From the NCBI GenBank assembly GCA_029778235.1, contig JAKOQS010000350.1:1-64000 (forward strand): DNA of 64,000 nt, written 5' to 3'. The stretch is from Chloroflexota bacterium. Lineage in GTDB: Bacteria; Chloroflexota; Limnocylindria; Limnocylindrales; CSP1-4. Below, one piece after another: positions 43,245 through 52,880 of this stretch (position 1 is its first letter; every line of letters begins with the position of its first letter). The translations under genes and the position numbers were made by a program. Under the pieces are notes generated by a model. It did not search any database, was not told the origin of the DNA, and worked only from the letters and a program-made list of their open reading frames with translations.

Positions 43245-43503
43245 CGGCCGGTGCCGGCGCCGAGGGACCCGGCGTGCGGTCCCCGGCGCCGCCTCGGCGT
43301 CCCGAGCGCAGCCGGGCGTGGTGGTGCGCATCCAGGGGCGCGGCGAACGCCCTCTCGCAGGCGCACGGCGTGCGCCCCTCCTACGTGCGGAGGCGGCCCC
43401 CCATCGTGCGAAGGGCCGCGGCCGGCGGCGGCCGGACCCGCACGCCGCGACTCGCGGGTACCGGCCGGCCGTGGTGCTCGGCGCGCGGCGCGCCCGCGGC
43501 CGG

Positions 43504-43689
43504 TCACGCCCAGCGGCGGCCCGAGATGTCATCCCGCGCAGGATCGTGCACGGCGACGCGGCCAGGATCGGAGGGCCGGGCCGCCGTCCGCCCGGATGGC
43601 GCCACACGACCGGGTCCGCCGACGGCGGCCGCCGCGGTCGACGCGATGATCGCCGCGACAAGGAGCATGCGTGCCAGCCGTCCATCCAT
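43504..43689 (-). CDS. Possible small secreted protein
   Basis: 61 residues: MDGRLARMLLVAAIIASTAA followed by an Ala/Gly/Pro/Arg/Asp-rich mature part. Charge, hydrophobic core and small residues make a credible signal peptide, and GAGGTGA lies about 7 bp upstream of the ATG. Nothing else supports it, and the mature part looks low in information, so it may be chance. Confidence 0.3.
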   Translation of the reverse strand: MDGRLARMLLVAAIIASTAAAAVGGPGRVAPSGRTAARPSDPGRVAVHDPARDDISGRRWA

Positions 43690-43956
43690 GGTGCGTCACC
43701 TCACTGCCGTCGGTCATCCGGGCGGGGCACCGACCCGGGAGGACGATCCTGACGGACGGGGCTCCTCTGGCGATCGGCGCCGGCTGGCACCGGGATCCAC
43801 CGGCGATCACCACCCGATCATCCGGACCGCGGTGCGGCCGACGTCCCCGATGGAGACGGCCTCCAGGGGCCTCGTCGGCCCCTGCCGCCCCCACCGTCCC
43901 CGGCCTCCTCGGATCGCGGCCGCCCGGCGGCCCGTCGCGACCGCCCGCGGCGGGCG

Positions 43957-43962
43957 TACCAT
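43957..43962 (+). promoter_or_regulatory. TACCAT -10 box for leaderless DksA-like gene
   Basis: TACCAT followed by 7 bp (CGAACAC) and the ATG at 43970, with no ribosome-binding site. Confidence 0.5.
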
Positions 43963-43969
43963 CGAACAC

Positions 43970-44308
43970 ATGGACGCCACCCGGCTCGACGAGGCGCGCG
44001 CAGCGCTGGTCGCCGAGCGCGCCAGGATGCTCACCGAGCTCGGCGATGCGATCGACGCGCCCGAGCAGATGACGTACGGCTCGCAGGCGGCCGCAGCGAG
44101 CCAGGTGTTCGCGCAGCAGCGCGACCTCGCCCTCCGCGAAGCCGCGGAGCGACGGGTCCGCGAGGTCGACGCGGCGCTCGCGCGACTCGACGCGGGCACC
44201 TTCGGGCTGTGCGGGTCGTGCGGGGCGCCGATCGCGGCGGCACGCCTGGATGCGCTGCCGTGGGCGGCCCTGTGCATCGACTGCCAGCGGCGGACTGGCG
44301 GTCGGTGA
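43970..44308 (+). CDS. DksA/TraR-type zinc-finger protein
   Basis: 112 residues. A coiled-coil-like helical pair (DEARAALVAERARMLTELG ... QQRDLALREAAERRVREVDAAL) precedes the C4 zinc finger GLCGSCGAPIAAARL ... ALCIDCQRR. Such proteins bind RNA polymerase through the secondary channel and modulate transcription with or without ppGpp. The D-x-x-D tip of canonical DksA is not obvious. Its stop overlaps the threonine dehydratase start by 4 bases (GTGA). Confidence 0.88.
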   Translation: MDATRLDEARAALVAERARMLTELGDAIDAPEQMTYGSQAAAASQVFAQQRDLALREAAERRVREVDAALARLDAGTFGLCGSCGAPIAAARLDALPWAALCIDCQRRTGGR

Positions 44309-45291
44309 GCGCGTCCGCGCCGCTCGTCGGCATCGACGCGATCCGGGCCGCGGCCGCGATCCTCGACGGCGTGGCCGCGCGGACGCCGCTCGTCGGCTTC
44401 GGGCGGCCCGAGGACCGCGTCCTGCTGAAGGCCGAGTCGCTGCAGCCGATCGGGGCGTTCAAGATCCGCGGCGCATACAACGCGCTGGCGGGCCTGGACC
44501 CCGACGACCGGGCCGGCGGCGTCATCACCTACTCCAGCGGCAATCACGCGCAGGGCGTTGCGCGGGCGGCCCTGCTGTTCGGCGTGCCCGCGGTCATCGT
44601 GATGCCCTCCGACTCGCCGGCCGTCAAGCGCGCTCGCGTCGCCGCCGACGGCGCGGAGATCGTCGTGGTGGGCACGGCGAGCGAGGAGCGGCGCGTCGTG
44701 GCGGAGCGGATCGCCGCGGAGCGCGGGCTCGCCATCATCCCGCCGTACGACGACGACCGGGTCATCGCGGGCCAGGGGACGTGCGGCCTCGAGATCGCCG
44801 AGGCGGTCCCCGACCTTGCCGCCGTCCTCGTGCCGATCGGCGGCGGCGGCCTGGCGAGCGGCGTCGCGGCGGCCGTCAAGGCCCTCCAGCCCCGCGCGCG
44901 CGTCGTGGGCGTGGAGCCCGAGCTCGCGGCCGACGCGCGCGAGTCGCTGGCCCTCGGCCGCGTCGTGGCCTGGCCGGCCGAGCTGGTGAGCCGGACGATC
45001 GCCGATGGGACCCGCACGCAGTCGCTGGGTCCGCGGACGTTCGCCCACCTCTCCGCGCTCATGGACGACGTCGTGACCGTGACCGAGGAGGAGATCGCGG
45101 CCGCGGTCCGGCTCGCGGCCGAGGAGAGCCGCCTCGTCGTGGAGCCGTCCGGCGCCCTGACCGTGGCGGCGGCCCGCTTCCATCGCCGCGCCCTGGGCGC
45201 GGCGGACGGGCCGATCGTCGCCGTCGTCAGCGGCGGCAACGTGGATCCGGACGCGTACCTGCGCTACCTGGCGGCGCCCATCCCGGCCTGA
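44305..45291 (+). CDS. Threonine dehydratase / serine-threonine ammonia-lyase (PLP fold II)
   Basis: 328 residues. PLP lysine in QPIGAFKIRGAYN (Lys53), asparagine loop SSGNHAQGVA, phosphate-binding GGGGLASGVA and VSGGNVDP at the C-terminus. It deaminates threonine to 2-oxobutyrate (or serine to pyruvate); there is no regulatory ACT domain, so it is of the catabolic or short biosynthetic type, and a serine/threonine racemase is an alternative. Translationally coupled to the DksA-like gene, an odd pairing. Confidence 0.9.
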   Translation: MSASAPLVGIDAIRAAAAILDGVAARTPLVGFGRPEDRVLLKAESLQPIGAFKIRGAYNALAGLDPDDRAGGVITYSSGNHAQGVARAALLFGVPAVIVMPSDSPAVKRARVAADGAEIVVVGTASEERRVVAERIAAERGLAIIPPYDDDRVIAGQGTCGLEIAEAVPDLAAVLVPIGGGGLASGVAAAVKALQPRARVVGVEPELAADARESLALGRVVAWPAELVSRTIADGTRTQSLGPRTFAHLSALMDDVVTVTEEEIAAAVRLAAEESRLVVEPSGALTVAAARFHRRALGAADGPIVAVVSGGNVDPDAYLRYLAAPIPA

Positions 45292-45539
45292 GAGCCGGGC
45301 AGGAGCCCCCGCGGGACGGCCCGCCCGGCGTCCGGGCCGTCGGCGGGAGATGGTGCCGGGACTCCCGCTCCTCCGGGGCGCGACCCTGCCGAATGGCCCC
45401 CTTCGAAAATGACCTCTGTCATGGTCCGCTCGAATCCCGTATCATCTCCGCCGTCTTGTCCCCAGACGGCCGGCCGGGAAGTGCCCCCTGCTTCCCCGCT
45501 CGCCCGGGACGGGCACGAGAGAGGAGTCGAGGGCTCGGG
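45292..45539. other. Promoter and leader region of the oxidase operon
   Basis: 248 bp. Contains the candidate promoter at 45416-45445, an ATGAC-CTCT-GTCAT dyad (45409-45422) over the -35, and a stem GCCGTCT/AGACGGC (45450-45470) close to the expected transcript start. An AGAGAGGAG ribosome-binding region lies before the ATG at 45540, though somewhat distant. Confidence 0.5.
45416..45445 (+). promoter_or_regulatory. Candidate promoter of the cytochrome oxidase operon
   Basis: CTGTCA (45416-45421), 18-bp spacer, TATCAT (45440-45445). The perfect 5-bp dyad ATGAC/GTCAT (45409-45422) overlaps the -35 and could be an operator. Confidence 0.4.
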
Positions 45540-46649
45540 ATGACGAGGATCGTCAAGGGGATCCCGCGGGGGGCGTCGATCGTCGCGCTGGCGGCGGTCG
45601 CCCTGCTGCTCGTGGCAGCCTGCGGGACGGGTGTCTCGGTGCTCCAGCCGCCGCCCGCGGCGACGGAGCAGGGCAAGGCGACCGAGTGGCTGTACCAGGT
45701 CGTCTTCATCGTCGCCGTCGTGGTCTTCTTCCTGGTCGAGGGCCTGATCGTCTACGCCGCGGTCCGATACCGCCGGCGCAAGGGCGACGAGTCTCTCCCG
45801 CCCCAGATCCACGGGAACAACGTCCTCGAGGTCATCTGGACGGCGATCCCGGTGGCGATCGTCGCGATCCTCTTCGTCATCTCGTGGCAGACGCTCAACA
45901 CCGTGGACGCCGTGTCGGCGAAGCCGAACCTGCGGATCGACGTCACGGGCTTCCAGTGGCAGTGGCAGTTCACCTACCCCGAGCAGGGCATCACGCTCAT
46001 CGGCCTGCCCGACAAGGAGCCCGAGCTGGTCGTGCCGGTGGACGAGACCGTGCAGGTCAAGCTCGAGAGCCGGGACGTCAACCACGGCTTCTACGTGCCG
46101 GCGTTCCTCTTCAAGCGGGACGTCATCCCCGGCAAGACGAACGTCTTCGACTTCAAGGCGACAGAGACGGGGACCTTCGACGGGCACTGCACGCAGTTCT
46201 GCGGCCTGCTGCACTCGAAGATGCTGTTCAAGGTCCGCGTGGTCACGCGCGCCGAGTTCGACGCCTGGGTGGCCGGCGCCAAGGCCACGCCCACGCCGGC
46301 GCCGTCGGCCACCGCGGCGCCGTCAGCGAGCGCCGGGACCGGCGGCGGGGGCGGGAGCGGACAGCCCGTGGCGCTGCAGCTGACCGCCCAGAACATCGCG
46401 TACGACAAGTCGGAGCTGACCGCCCCCGCGAACACCCCGATCCAGCTGACGTTCGTGAACAACGACAACGGCATCCCGCACGACGTGGCGATCCGCAAGG
46501 GCTCGCCCACCGGGGAGGACGTGTTCACGGGCGAGATCTTCCCCGGCGTCGCCACCAAGGTCTACGACGTCCCGGCGCTCCCGGCCGGCACGTACGCGTT
46601 CGTGTGCACGGTGCACCCGAACATGACCGGCACGCTGACGGTCCAGTAA
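45540..46649 (+). CDS. ctaC: Cytochrome c oxidase subunit II with extra C-terminal cupredoxin domain
   Basis: 369 residues. Lipoprotein-like start (AAVALLLVAAC), two membrane helices, then the CuA domain: VNHGFYVPAF, GTFDGHCTQFCGLLHSKM (His, two Cys, His, Met ligands). A Pro/Ser/Gly linker leads to a second, plastocyanin-like domain with a type 1 copper set: GIPHDVAIRKGSP and YAFVCTVHPNMTGTLTVQ (His, Cys, His, Met). The second domain could accept electrons from a soluble donor and pass them to CuA. The same domain recurs in the 49.2-kb gene. Starts the operon ctaC-ctaD-ctaE plus small subunits. Confidence 0.95.
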   Translation: MTRIVKGIPRGASIVALAAVALLLVAACGTGVSVLQPPPAATEQGKATEWLYQVVFIVAVVVFFLVEGLIVYAAVRYRRRKGDESLPPQIHGNNVLEVIWTAIPVAIVAILFVISWQTLNTVDAVSAKPNLRIDVTGFQWQWQFTYPEQGITLIGLPDKEPELVVPVDETVQVKLESRDVNHGFYVPAFLFKRDVIPGKTNVFDFKATETGTFDGHCTQFCGLLHSKMLFKVRVVTRAEFDAWVAGAKATPTPAPSATAAPSASAGTGGGGGSGQPVALQLTAQNIAYDKSELTAPANTPIQLTFVNNDNGIPHDVAIRKGSPTGEDVFTGEIFPGVATKVYDVPALPAGTYAFVCTVHPNMTGTLTVQ

Positions 46650-46658
46650 GGAGCGACG

Positions 46659-48290
46659 ATGGCGACCACCGTCCTCACGCCGAGCACCGCCCGCGCCCGC
46701 TCCGGGCTGTACGACTGGCTGACGACCACCGACCACAAGAAGATCGGGATCCTCTACCTCGGGAGCTCGTTCGCCTTCTTCCTCGTCGGCGGGGTCCTGG
46801 CGCTGCTCGTCCGTGCCGAGCTCGCGCAGCCCGGCCTCCAGTACATGGGCGAGTCCGCCTACAACCAGTTCTTCACGATGCACGCGTCGGTGATGCTCTT
46901 CCTCTTCGTCATCCCGATGCTGGCCGGGTTCGGCAACTACGTCGTGCCCCTGATGATCGGCGCGCCGGACATGGCCTTCCCGCGCATCAACGCGCTGAGC
47001 TTCTGGCTGCTCCCCCTCGCCGGCATCATCATGATGCTCGGCTTCGTGCTCGGCGGGGCCGCGGCGGAGGGCTGGACCAGCTACAGCCCCCTCGCCAACT
47101 CCAAGTACTCGCCCGGCGTGGGCACCGACCTGTGGATCGTGGGCCTGATCCTGATCGGGACCAGCTCGATCCTCGGCGGCATCAACTTCCTGGTGACGAT
47201 CTTCAAGATGCGCGCGCCGGGGATGACGATGTTCCGCCTGCCGATCCTCGTCTGGACGGTGCTCGTGACGAGCGTCCTCGTGGTCCTGGGCACCCCGGTG
47301 CTCACGAGCGCGCTGATCATGCTGTTCATCGACCGCAACTACGGCGGCGCGTTCTTCGACCCGGCGAGCGGCGGCAGCGCGGTGCTCTGGCAGAACGTGT
47401 TCTGGTTCTACTCGCACCCGGCCGTCTACATCATGATCCTGCCCGCGATGGGGATCGTCAGCGAGATCATCCCGGTCTTCAGCCGCAAGCCGCTCTTCGG
47501 CTACAAGGCGTTCGTCTTCGCGACCGCGGCGATCGGCGCCCTCGGATTCTCCGTCTGGGCGCACCACATGTTCACGACCGGGTCGGTCTACCTGCCGTTC
47601 TTCAGCTTCATGACCTTCCTGATCGCGGTGCCGACCGGCGTGAAGATGTTCAACTGGATCGCGACCATGTGGAAGGGGAGCATCCAGTTCTCGTCGGCGA
47701 TGCTGTTCGTCCTCGGCTTCCTGACGATGTTCCTCATCGGCGGCATCAACGGCGCCTTCAGCGCGTCGGTCCCGGTGGACTTCGCCATCCACGACACCTA
47801 CTGGATCGTGGCGCACATCCACTACGTGCTCTTCGGCGGATCGGTCTTCGCGGTCTTCGGCGGGCTCTTCTACTGGTTCCCGAAGATGTTCGGCGTCAAG
47901 CTCAACGAGACGCTCGGCAAGATCCAGTTCGTGATCATGTTCATCGGGTTCAACCTGACGTTCTTCCCGATGCACGAACTGGGCATCGCCGGGATGCCGC
48001 GCCGCATCGCGGACTACAGCCCCATGGCCGGCTGGAACGACCTGAACCTGCTCGCGACGATCGGCAGCCTCCTGGTGGCCGTCTCCGTGCTCCCGTTCCT
48101 GTGGAACGTCTTCGTGTCGCTCCGCAGCGGCGAGCGCGTCGGCGACGACCCGTGGGAGGGGAACACGCTCGAGTGGGCGACCACCAGCCCGCCGCCGCCG
48201 TACAACTTCGACCGGCTGCCCGAGATCCGCTCCGAGCGGCCGGTGTTCGACCAGCGCCACGGGCTCTCGGGCTCGGCGGCCGGCCACTGA
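46659..48290 (+). CDS. ctaD: Cytochrome c oxidase subunit I, A2-type
   Basis: 543 residues, the heme a/a3-CuB catalytic subunit that reduces O2 and pumps protons. Heme ligand region FTMHASVMLFLFV; CuB and cross-link motif WFYSHPAVYIMILP (His253, Tyr257); WAHHMFTTG; K-channel TGVKMFNW; and HIHYVLFGG with the heme a and a3 histidines. In place of the GHPEV glutamate of A1 enzymes it has YSHPAV (Tyr251-Ser252), the mark of the A2 subfamily. Nine bp after ctaC. Confidence 0.96.
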   Translation: MATTVLTPSTARARSGLYDWLTTTDHKKIGILYLGSSFAFFLVGGVLALLVRAELAQPGLQYMGESAYNQFFTMHASVMLFLFVIPMLAGFGNYVVPLMIGAPDMAFPRINALSFWLLPLAGIIMMLGFVLGGAAAEGWTSYSPLANSKYSPGVGTDLWIVGLILIGTSSILGGINFLVTIFKMRAPGMTMFRLPILVWTVLVTSVLVVLGTPVLTSALIMLFIDRNYGGAFFDPASGGSAVLWQNVFWFYSHPAVYIMILPAMGIVSEIIPVFSRKPLFGYKAFVFATAAIGALGFSVWAHHMFTTGSVYLPFFSFMTFLIAVPTGVKMFNWIATMWKGSIQFSSAMLFVLGFLTMFLIGGINGAFSASVPVDFAIHDTYWIVAHIHYVLFGGSVFAVFGGLFYWFPKMFGVKLNETLGKIQFVIMFIGFNLTFFPMHELGIAGMPRRIADYSPMAGWNDLNLLATIGSLLVAVSVLPFLWNVFVSLRSGERVGDDPWEGNTLEWATTSPPPPYNFDRLPEIRSERPVFDQRHGLSGSAAGH

Positions 48291-48306
48291 GCGGGGAGAC
48301 GACGCC

Positions 48307-48951
48307 ATGACCGCCAGCGCCGACGTCCTCGTCCCCGCCGACCGAGGCGAGACGCTCGAGGAGCTCGTCCACATCGCGGAGGAGCACTCCAAGGGCGGGA
48401 TCAGCAACCCCGTCCTGGGGATGATCCTGTTCATCGCCTCGGAGGTGATGTTCTTCGCGGGGCTCTTCGCGGCCTACTTCAGCCTCCGCTCCAACGCGCC
48501 CGTGTGGCCCCCGACCGGGAACCCCGAGTTCGACCTCCGCGCGCACATCGCGCTGCCGGCCGTGCTCACGCTCATGCTCATCACGAGCTCCATCACGTGC
48601 CAGATCGGGATCTGGGCCATCCGGCGGGGCGACCGGAAGGGCCTGATGCGCGCCTTCACGATCACGATCGTCCTCGGGATCCTCTTCCTCGCGGGCCAGC
48701 TGTACGACTACTCGCAGCTGGGCTTCGGGGTGAACGACGGCGTCTTCGGGTCCACCTTCTACACGCTCACCGGCTTCCACGGCGCCCACGTCTTCGCCGG
48801 GGTGCTGATGCTCGGCGTCATCCTCTACCGCGGCGCGGCCGGCCAGTTCTCCGGGCGTCACCACGATGCCGTCGAGGCGACGAGCCTCTACTGGCACTTC
48901 GTGGACGTGGTCTGGATCTGCCTGTTCACCCTCCTGTACATCCTCAACTAG
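48307..48951 (+). CDS. ctaE: Cytochrome c oxidase subunit III
   Basis: 214 residues with five membrane helices (LGMILFIASEVMFFAGLFAAYF, VLTLMLITSSITCQIGIWAI, FTITIVLGILFLAGQLYDY, TLTGFHGAHVFAGVLMLGVI, YWHFVDVVWICLFTLLYIL). SEVMFFAGLFAAYF, TGFHGAHV and WHFVDVVW are family signatures. Short five-helix form, lacking the first two helices of the seven-helix type. Confidence 0.95.
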   Translation: MTASADVLVPADRGETLEELVHIAEEHSKGGISNPVLGMILFIASEVMFFAGLFAAYFSLRSNAPVWPPTGNPEFDLRAHIALPAVLTLMLITSSITCQIGIWAIRRGDRKGLMRAFTITIVLGILFLAGQLYDYSQLGFGVNDGVFGSTFYTLTGFHGAHVFAGVLMLGVILYRGAAGQFSGRHHDAVEATSLYWHFVDVVWICLFTLLYILN

Positions 48952-48968
48952 GGACCGGGAGAAGCGCC

Positions 48969-49136
48969 GTGATCCGACCTCGCACCACGCTCCTCGTCGC
49001 GGTCCTCTTCCTCGCGGTCGCGGCGGTCTACTACGCCCTCAGCCAGGACGCGGGCGGCACGACGATGCTGGTCGCGCTGGCCATCGGGATGGGCCTGCTT
49101 TCGTATACCCTCGCGCTGGGCTCGCCGAAGGGCTGA
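48969..49136 (+). CDS. Small two-helix membrane protein, probable oxidase subunit IV
   Basis: 55 residues starting at GTG with GGGAG about 7 bp upstream: helices TLLVAVLFLAVAAVYYALS and TTMLVALAIGMGLLSYTLA. Location directly after subunit III and before another oxidase-linked gene suggests the small subunit IV of A-type oxidases; there is no motif to prove it. Confidence 0.7.
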   Translation: MIRPRTTLLVAVLFLAVAAVYYALSQDAGGTTMLVALAIGMGLLSYTLALGSPKG

Positions 49137-49200
49137 GCATGCGCACGGCGCGCCCGTCGATCCCGGCGGCGGCCACAGCAGGGAGCGGACCCGACCGTCC

Positions 49201-50436
49201 ATGACCGATCTCTGGAACACGATCGTCAACGACTACCTCGGGCGGCTGGTCTCGCCCGACTGGGGCGCGCTCGTGGGCCTCATCCCGGTCGCGCTGCTTG
49301 GTGTCGTGGCGCTCTACGTCGGCTGGATCCTGGTGCGGTTCGCCACGGCGGGGCCCCGCACGCGGGGCGGCCCGGTCGTGCCGCGCACGCCGGCCGGCGT
49401 GCACATGCCGGGCCCCAGCCTCTCGCCGCTCTACCTGGCGGCCGCGGCGACGGTGCTGTTCCTCGGGCTCGCGGCGATGAACGCGGACCCCACGATCCTC
49501 GTGCTCGGCGCGATCCCGCTCCGCGACATCGGGCCGTGGATCTTCGCCCTCGGCGTCCTCCTGACGATCGGCGCCGGCCTCTACTGGGGCCGCGAGGTGA
49601 TGCGCGAGTCCGGTCGCCCGGCCGGCCGGGGCGTCGTCGCCGGCGCATTCGACGCGCGACGGCCGCCGGAAGGCGTCCACGTCCCCGGGCCGTCCTTCCG
49701 CCCGGTGCTCATCGCCGTGGCGGCCACGGTGCTGTTCCTCGGGCTCGGCCTCTCGACGAACCAGCAGATCGTCAAGGACCACGGCGACGTGGGGCTGCCC
49801 ATCCTCCTCGCCGGGCTCGTGATGATCGCGATCGTGGGGCTCCAGTGGCTGCGCGACGCCGTCGTGGAGTACCGGCTCGCCGTCAAGGCGGACCGGACCG
49901 GCCACCTGGAGAACCCGCCCGCTCCGCACTTCCCGTGGGTCACGCTCGGCTTCTTCGCGCTGCTGTTCGTCGGCGCGGTCCTGGTGGGCACCGGCACGCT
50001 GCCGCCCAGCTCGGGTGGCGGCACGGCGGGCGGCGGCGCCGCCCCCACGTCGGCACCGGGCGGCGGGGGCACGGCGGCGACGTCCGCGCCGGCCGCGACG
50101 CCTGCCGGATCGGGCGCCGCCACCTCGGCGCCGGGTGGCGGAACACCGTCGGGTCCGGTGATCAAGATCGTCGCGCAGAACATCGCGTTCGACGTCTCGG
50201 AGATCACGGCACCAGCGGACACCGCGTTCACGATCTCGTTCGACAACCAGGACGCGGGGATCCCGCACAACGTGGCGATCCACAAGGACTCGCCGACGGG
50301 CGACGTGGTCTTCATGGGCGAGATCATCACCGGCGTCGCGCAGAAGGACTACGCTGTCCCGGCCCTCCCGGCCGGCACCTACGCCTTCGTCTGCACGGTG
50401 CACCCGAACATGGTCGGGACGCTCACCGTCCAGTAA
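49201..50436 (+). CDS. Membrane protein with C-terminal cupredoxin domain, oxidase-associated
   Basis: 411 residues. About six membrane helices in two partly repeated blocks: AGVHMPGPSLSPLYLAAAA and EGVHVPGPSFRPVLIAVAA, each followed by TVLFLGL. This resembles subunit IV-like proteins of actinobacterial and chloroflexal oxidases. After a Gly/Ala/Ser/Thr linker comes a type 1 copper domain: GIPHNVAIHKDSP and YAFVCTVHPNMVGTLTVQ. The last 100 residues are nearly the same as the tail of ctaC, including the final residues, so one was copied from the other. It probably belongs to the oxidase complex as a second electron entry point. Confidence 0.85.
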   Translation: MTDLWNTIVNDYLGRLVSPDWGALVGLIPVALLGVVALYVGWILVRFATAGPRTRGGPVVPRTPAGVHMPGPSLSPLYLAAAATVLFLGLAAMNADPTILVLGAIPLRDIGPWIFALGVLLTIGAGLYWGREVMRESGRPAGRGVVAGAFDARRPPEGVHVPGPSFRPVLIAVAATVLFLGLGLSTNQQIVKDHGDVGLPILLAGLVMIAIVGLQWLRDAVVEYRLAVKADRTGHLENPPAPHFPWVTLGFFALLFVGAVLVGTGTLPPSSGGGTAGGGAAPTSAPGGGGTAATSAPAATPAGSGAATSAPGGGTPSGPVIKIVAQNIAFDVSEITAPADTAFTISFDNQDAGIPHNVAIHKDSPTGDVVFMGEIITGVAQKDYAVPALPAGTYAFVCTVHPNMVGTLTVQ

Positions 50437-50451
50437 GGAAGCGCTCCGCTC

Positions 50452-51038
50452 GTGCTCCTCCGCCGCTCCCCGGTCGCGGGCCTGCGCGGCCGTTCCGCCG
50501 CCGTCGGCTCGATCGCCCTCGTCGCCGCCGTCCTCCTCGGCGCGTGCTCCGGCCCGAGTGGCTCGGCGCCCGCGGGGACCTCACCCGCGGGGTCGATGCC
50601 CGCATCGAGCGTCGCCGTCGGGCCGGAGGTGGGCGCGCTCGCGCCGGACCTCGTCCTCACGGACCTCGACGGGAAGCCGTTCCGCCTCTCCGACCTGCGC
50701 GGGCGGCCGGTCGTGCTCAACTACTGGGCATCGTGGTGCGGACCGTGCCGCGATGAGTTCCCCGAGCTGAAGGCCGCGCTCGAGGCGCACGGGACAGCCG
50801 CGCTGGCGGTCGTCGGCGTCCTCTTCAAGGACGATCCCGGGCCCGCCCGGGACTTCATGGCGAAGGAGGGAGCCACCTGGACCTCGCTCGCCGACCCCGA
50901 CGGCACGGGTGCCGCGGCATACCGCGTCGTCGCCCCGCCGACCACCTTCTTCATCGACGCGGAGGGCGTGGTCCGCGACATGCAGATCGGCGGGATGACG
51001 GGCGAGCAGCTCGACCGCCACCTCGAGACGATCCTGCG

Positions 51039-51042
<4 letters not shown>
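50452..51042 (+). CDS. TlpA/ResA-family thiol-disulfide oxidoreductase (lipoprotein)
   Basis: 196 residues: lipoprotein signal (SIALVAAVLLGAC), then a thioredoxin fold with NYWASWCGPCRDEFPEL (Cys96, Cys99) and cis-Pro in VAPPTTFFID. Extracytoplasmic reductase; in this place it probably keeps cysteines of the CuA site or copper carriers reduced for oxidase assembly. Starts at GTG with AAGGAAG upstream, 15 bp after the cupredoxin gene; its stop overlaps the ABC ATPase start (GTGA). Confidence 0.92.
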
Positions 51043-52093
<1,051 letters not shown>

Positions 52094-52097
<4 letters not shown>

Positions 52098-52837
52098 GCG
52101 CCCCCGCGCCGCTCCCGCGCATGATCGCCGCCCAGGCCGGGATGGAGCTCCGGCTCACCGCGCGCCGCGGCGAGAACCTGTTCGTCACGCTCGTCCTGCC
52201 GGCGGCCCTGCTCCTCTTCTTCGCGTCGGTGCCGGTGTTCCCGGCGGACTCGGACCGGCCGGTCGCGTTCCTCCTGCCCGGAGCGCTCGGGCTCGCCATC
52301 ATCGCGACCGCGTTCGTGAACCTCGGGATCTCGACCGCGTTCGAGCGCGGCTACGGCGTGCTGAAGCGACTCGGCGGGTCGCCGCTGCCGCGCTCGGGCC
52401 TCCTGGCCGCCAAGGTGGCCGCGGTCGCCGCGGTGGAGGCCGCGAGCGTCGTGGTCCTGTTCGCGGTCGCCGCCATCCTCGGCTGGGGGCCCGGCAGCGC
52501 GTTCTCGGTCCCCGTCGTGGCCGCGGCCGTGCTCCTGGGGACCTTCGCGTTCGCGAGCCTCGGGCTCCTCCTCGCAGGCGCACTCCGGCCGGAGGCCACG
52601 CTGGCCCTGGCGAACGCGATCTTCGTTCTGTTCCTCCTGGTGGGCGGCGTCATCCTGCCCATCGCGCGGCTGCCGGAGCCGCTCGCCGCCCTCGCCCGGC
52701 TCCTGCCGTCCGGCGCGCTCACGGACGCGCTGCGCGCCGGGTTCGACGGTGGCGATGCCGTGCTGCCGTTCCTGGTCCTCGGGGCCTGGGGCGTCGTGGC
52801 CGCGCTCCTCACGGCGCGGACCTTCCGCTGGGAGTGA
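52094..52837 (+). CDS. ABC-2 type transporter permease
   Basis: 247 residues with six helices (LFVTLVLPAALLLFFASV, LLPGALGLAIIATAFVNLG, AVEAASVVVLFAVAAILGW, VVAAAVLLGTFAFASLGLL, ALANAIFVLFLLVGGVILP, PFLVLGAWGVVAALLTA). The FERGYGVLKRLGGSPLPR cytoplasmic loop and the GGVILPIARLPEPL motif are typical of ABC-2 exporters. GTG start overlaps the ATPase stop by 4 bases. Confidence 0.92.
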
Positions 52838-52880
52838 ACGGCGGGCCTCGGCGACGCGCGCCTTCGGCGCTCCCCCGGCC

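Larger units (their letters stand above)
43245..43969. other. 725-bp region with little or no coding
   Basis: Between potC and the DksA-like gene. The sequence is very GC-rich. All long frames have Arg/Pro/Gly composition except one short minus-strand frame with a signal-like start (43504-43689, listed separately). A TACCAT box at its right end serves the DksA-like gene. I see no RNA gene or mobile element. Confidence 0.4.

Noticed and set aside
43196-43507. 103-residue frame on the minus strand after potC
   Set aside because: Arg/Pro/Gly/Ala-only composition, overlaps potC and has no ribosome-binding site.
46323-48434. Charged open frame antisense to the oxidase genes
   Set aside because: Mirror image of membrane-protein coding sequence.
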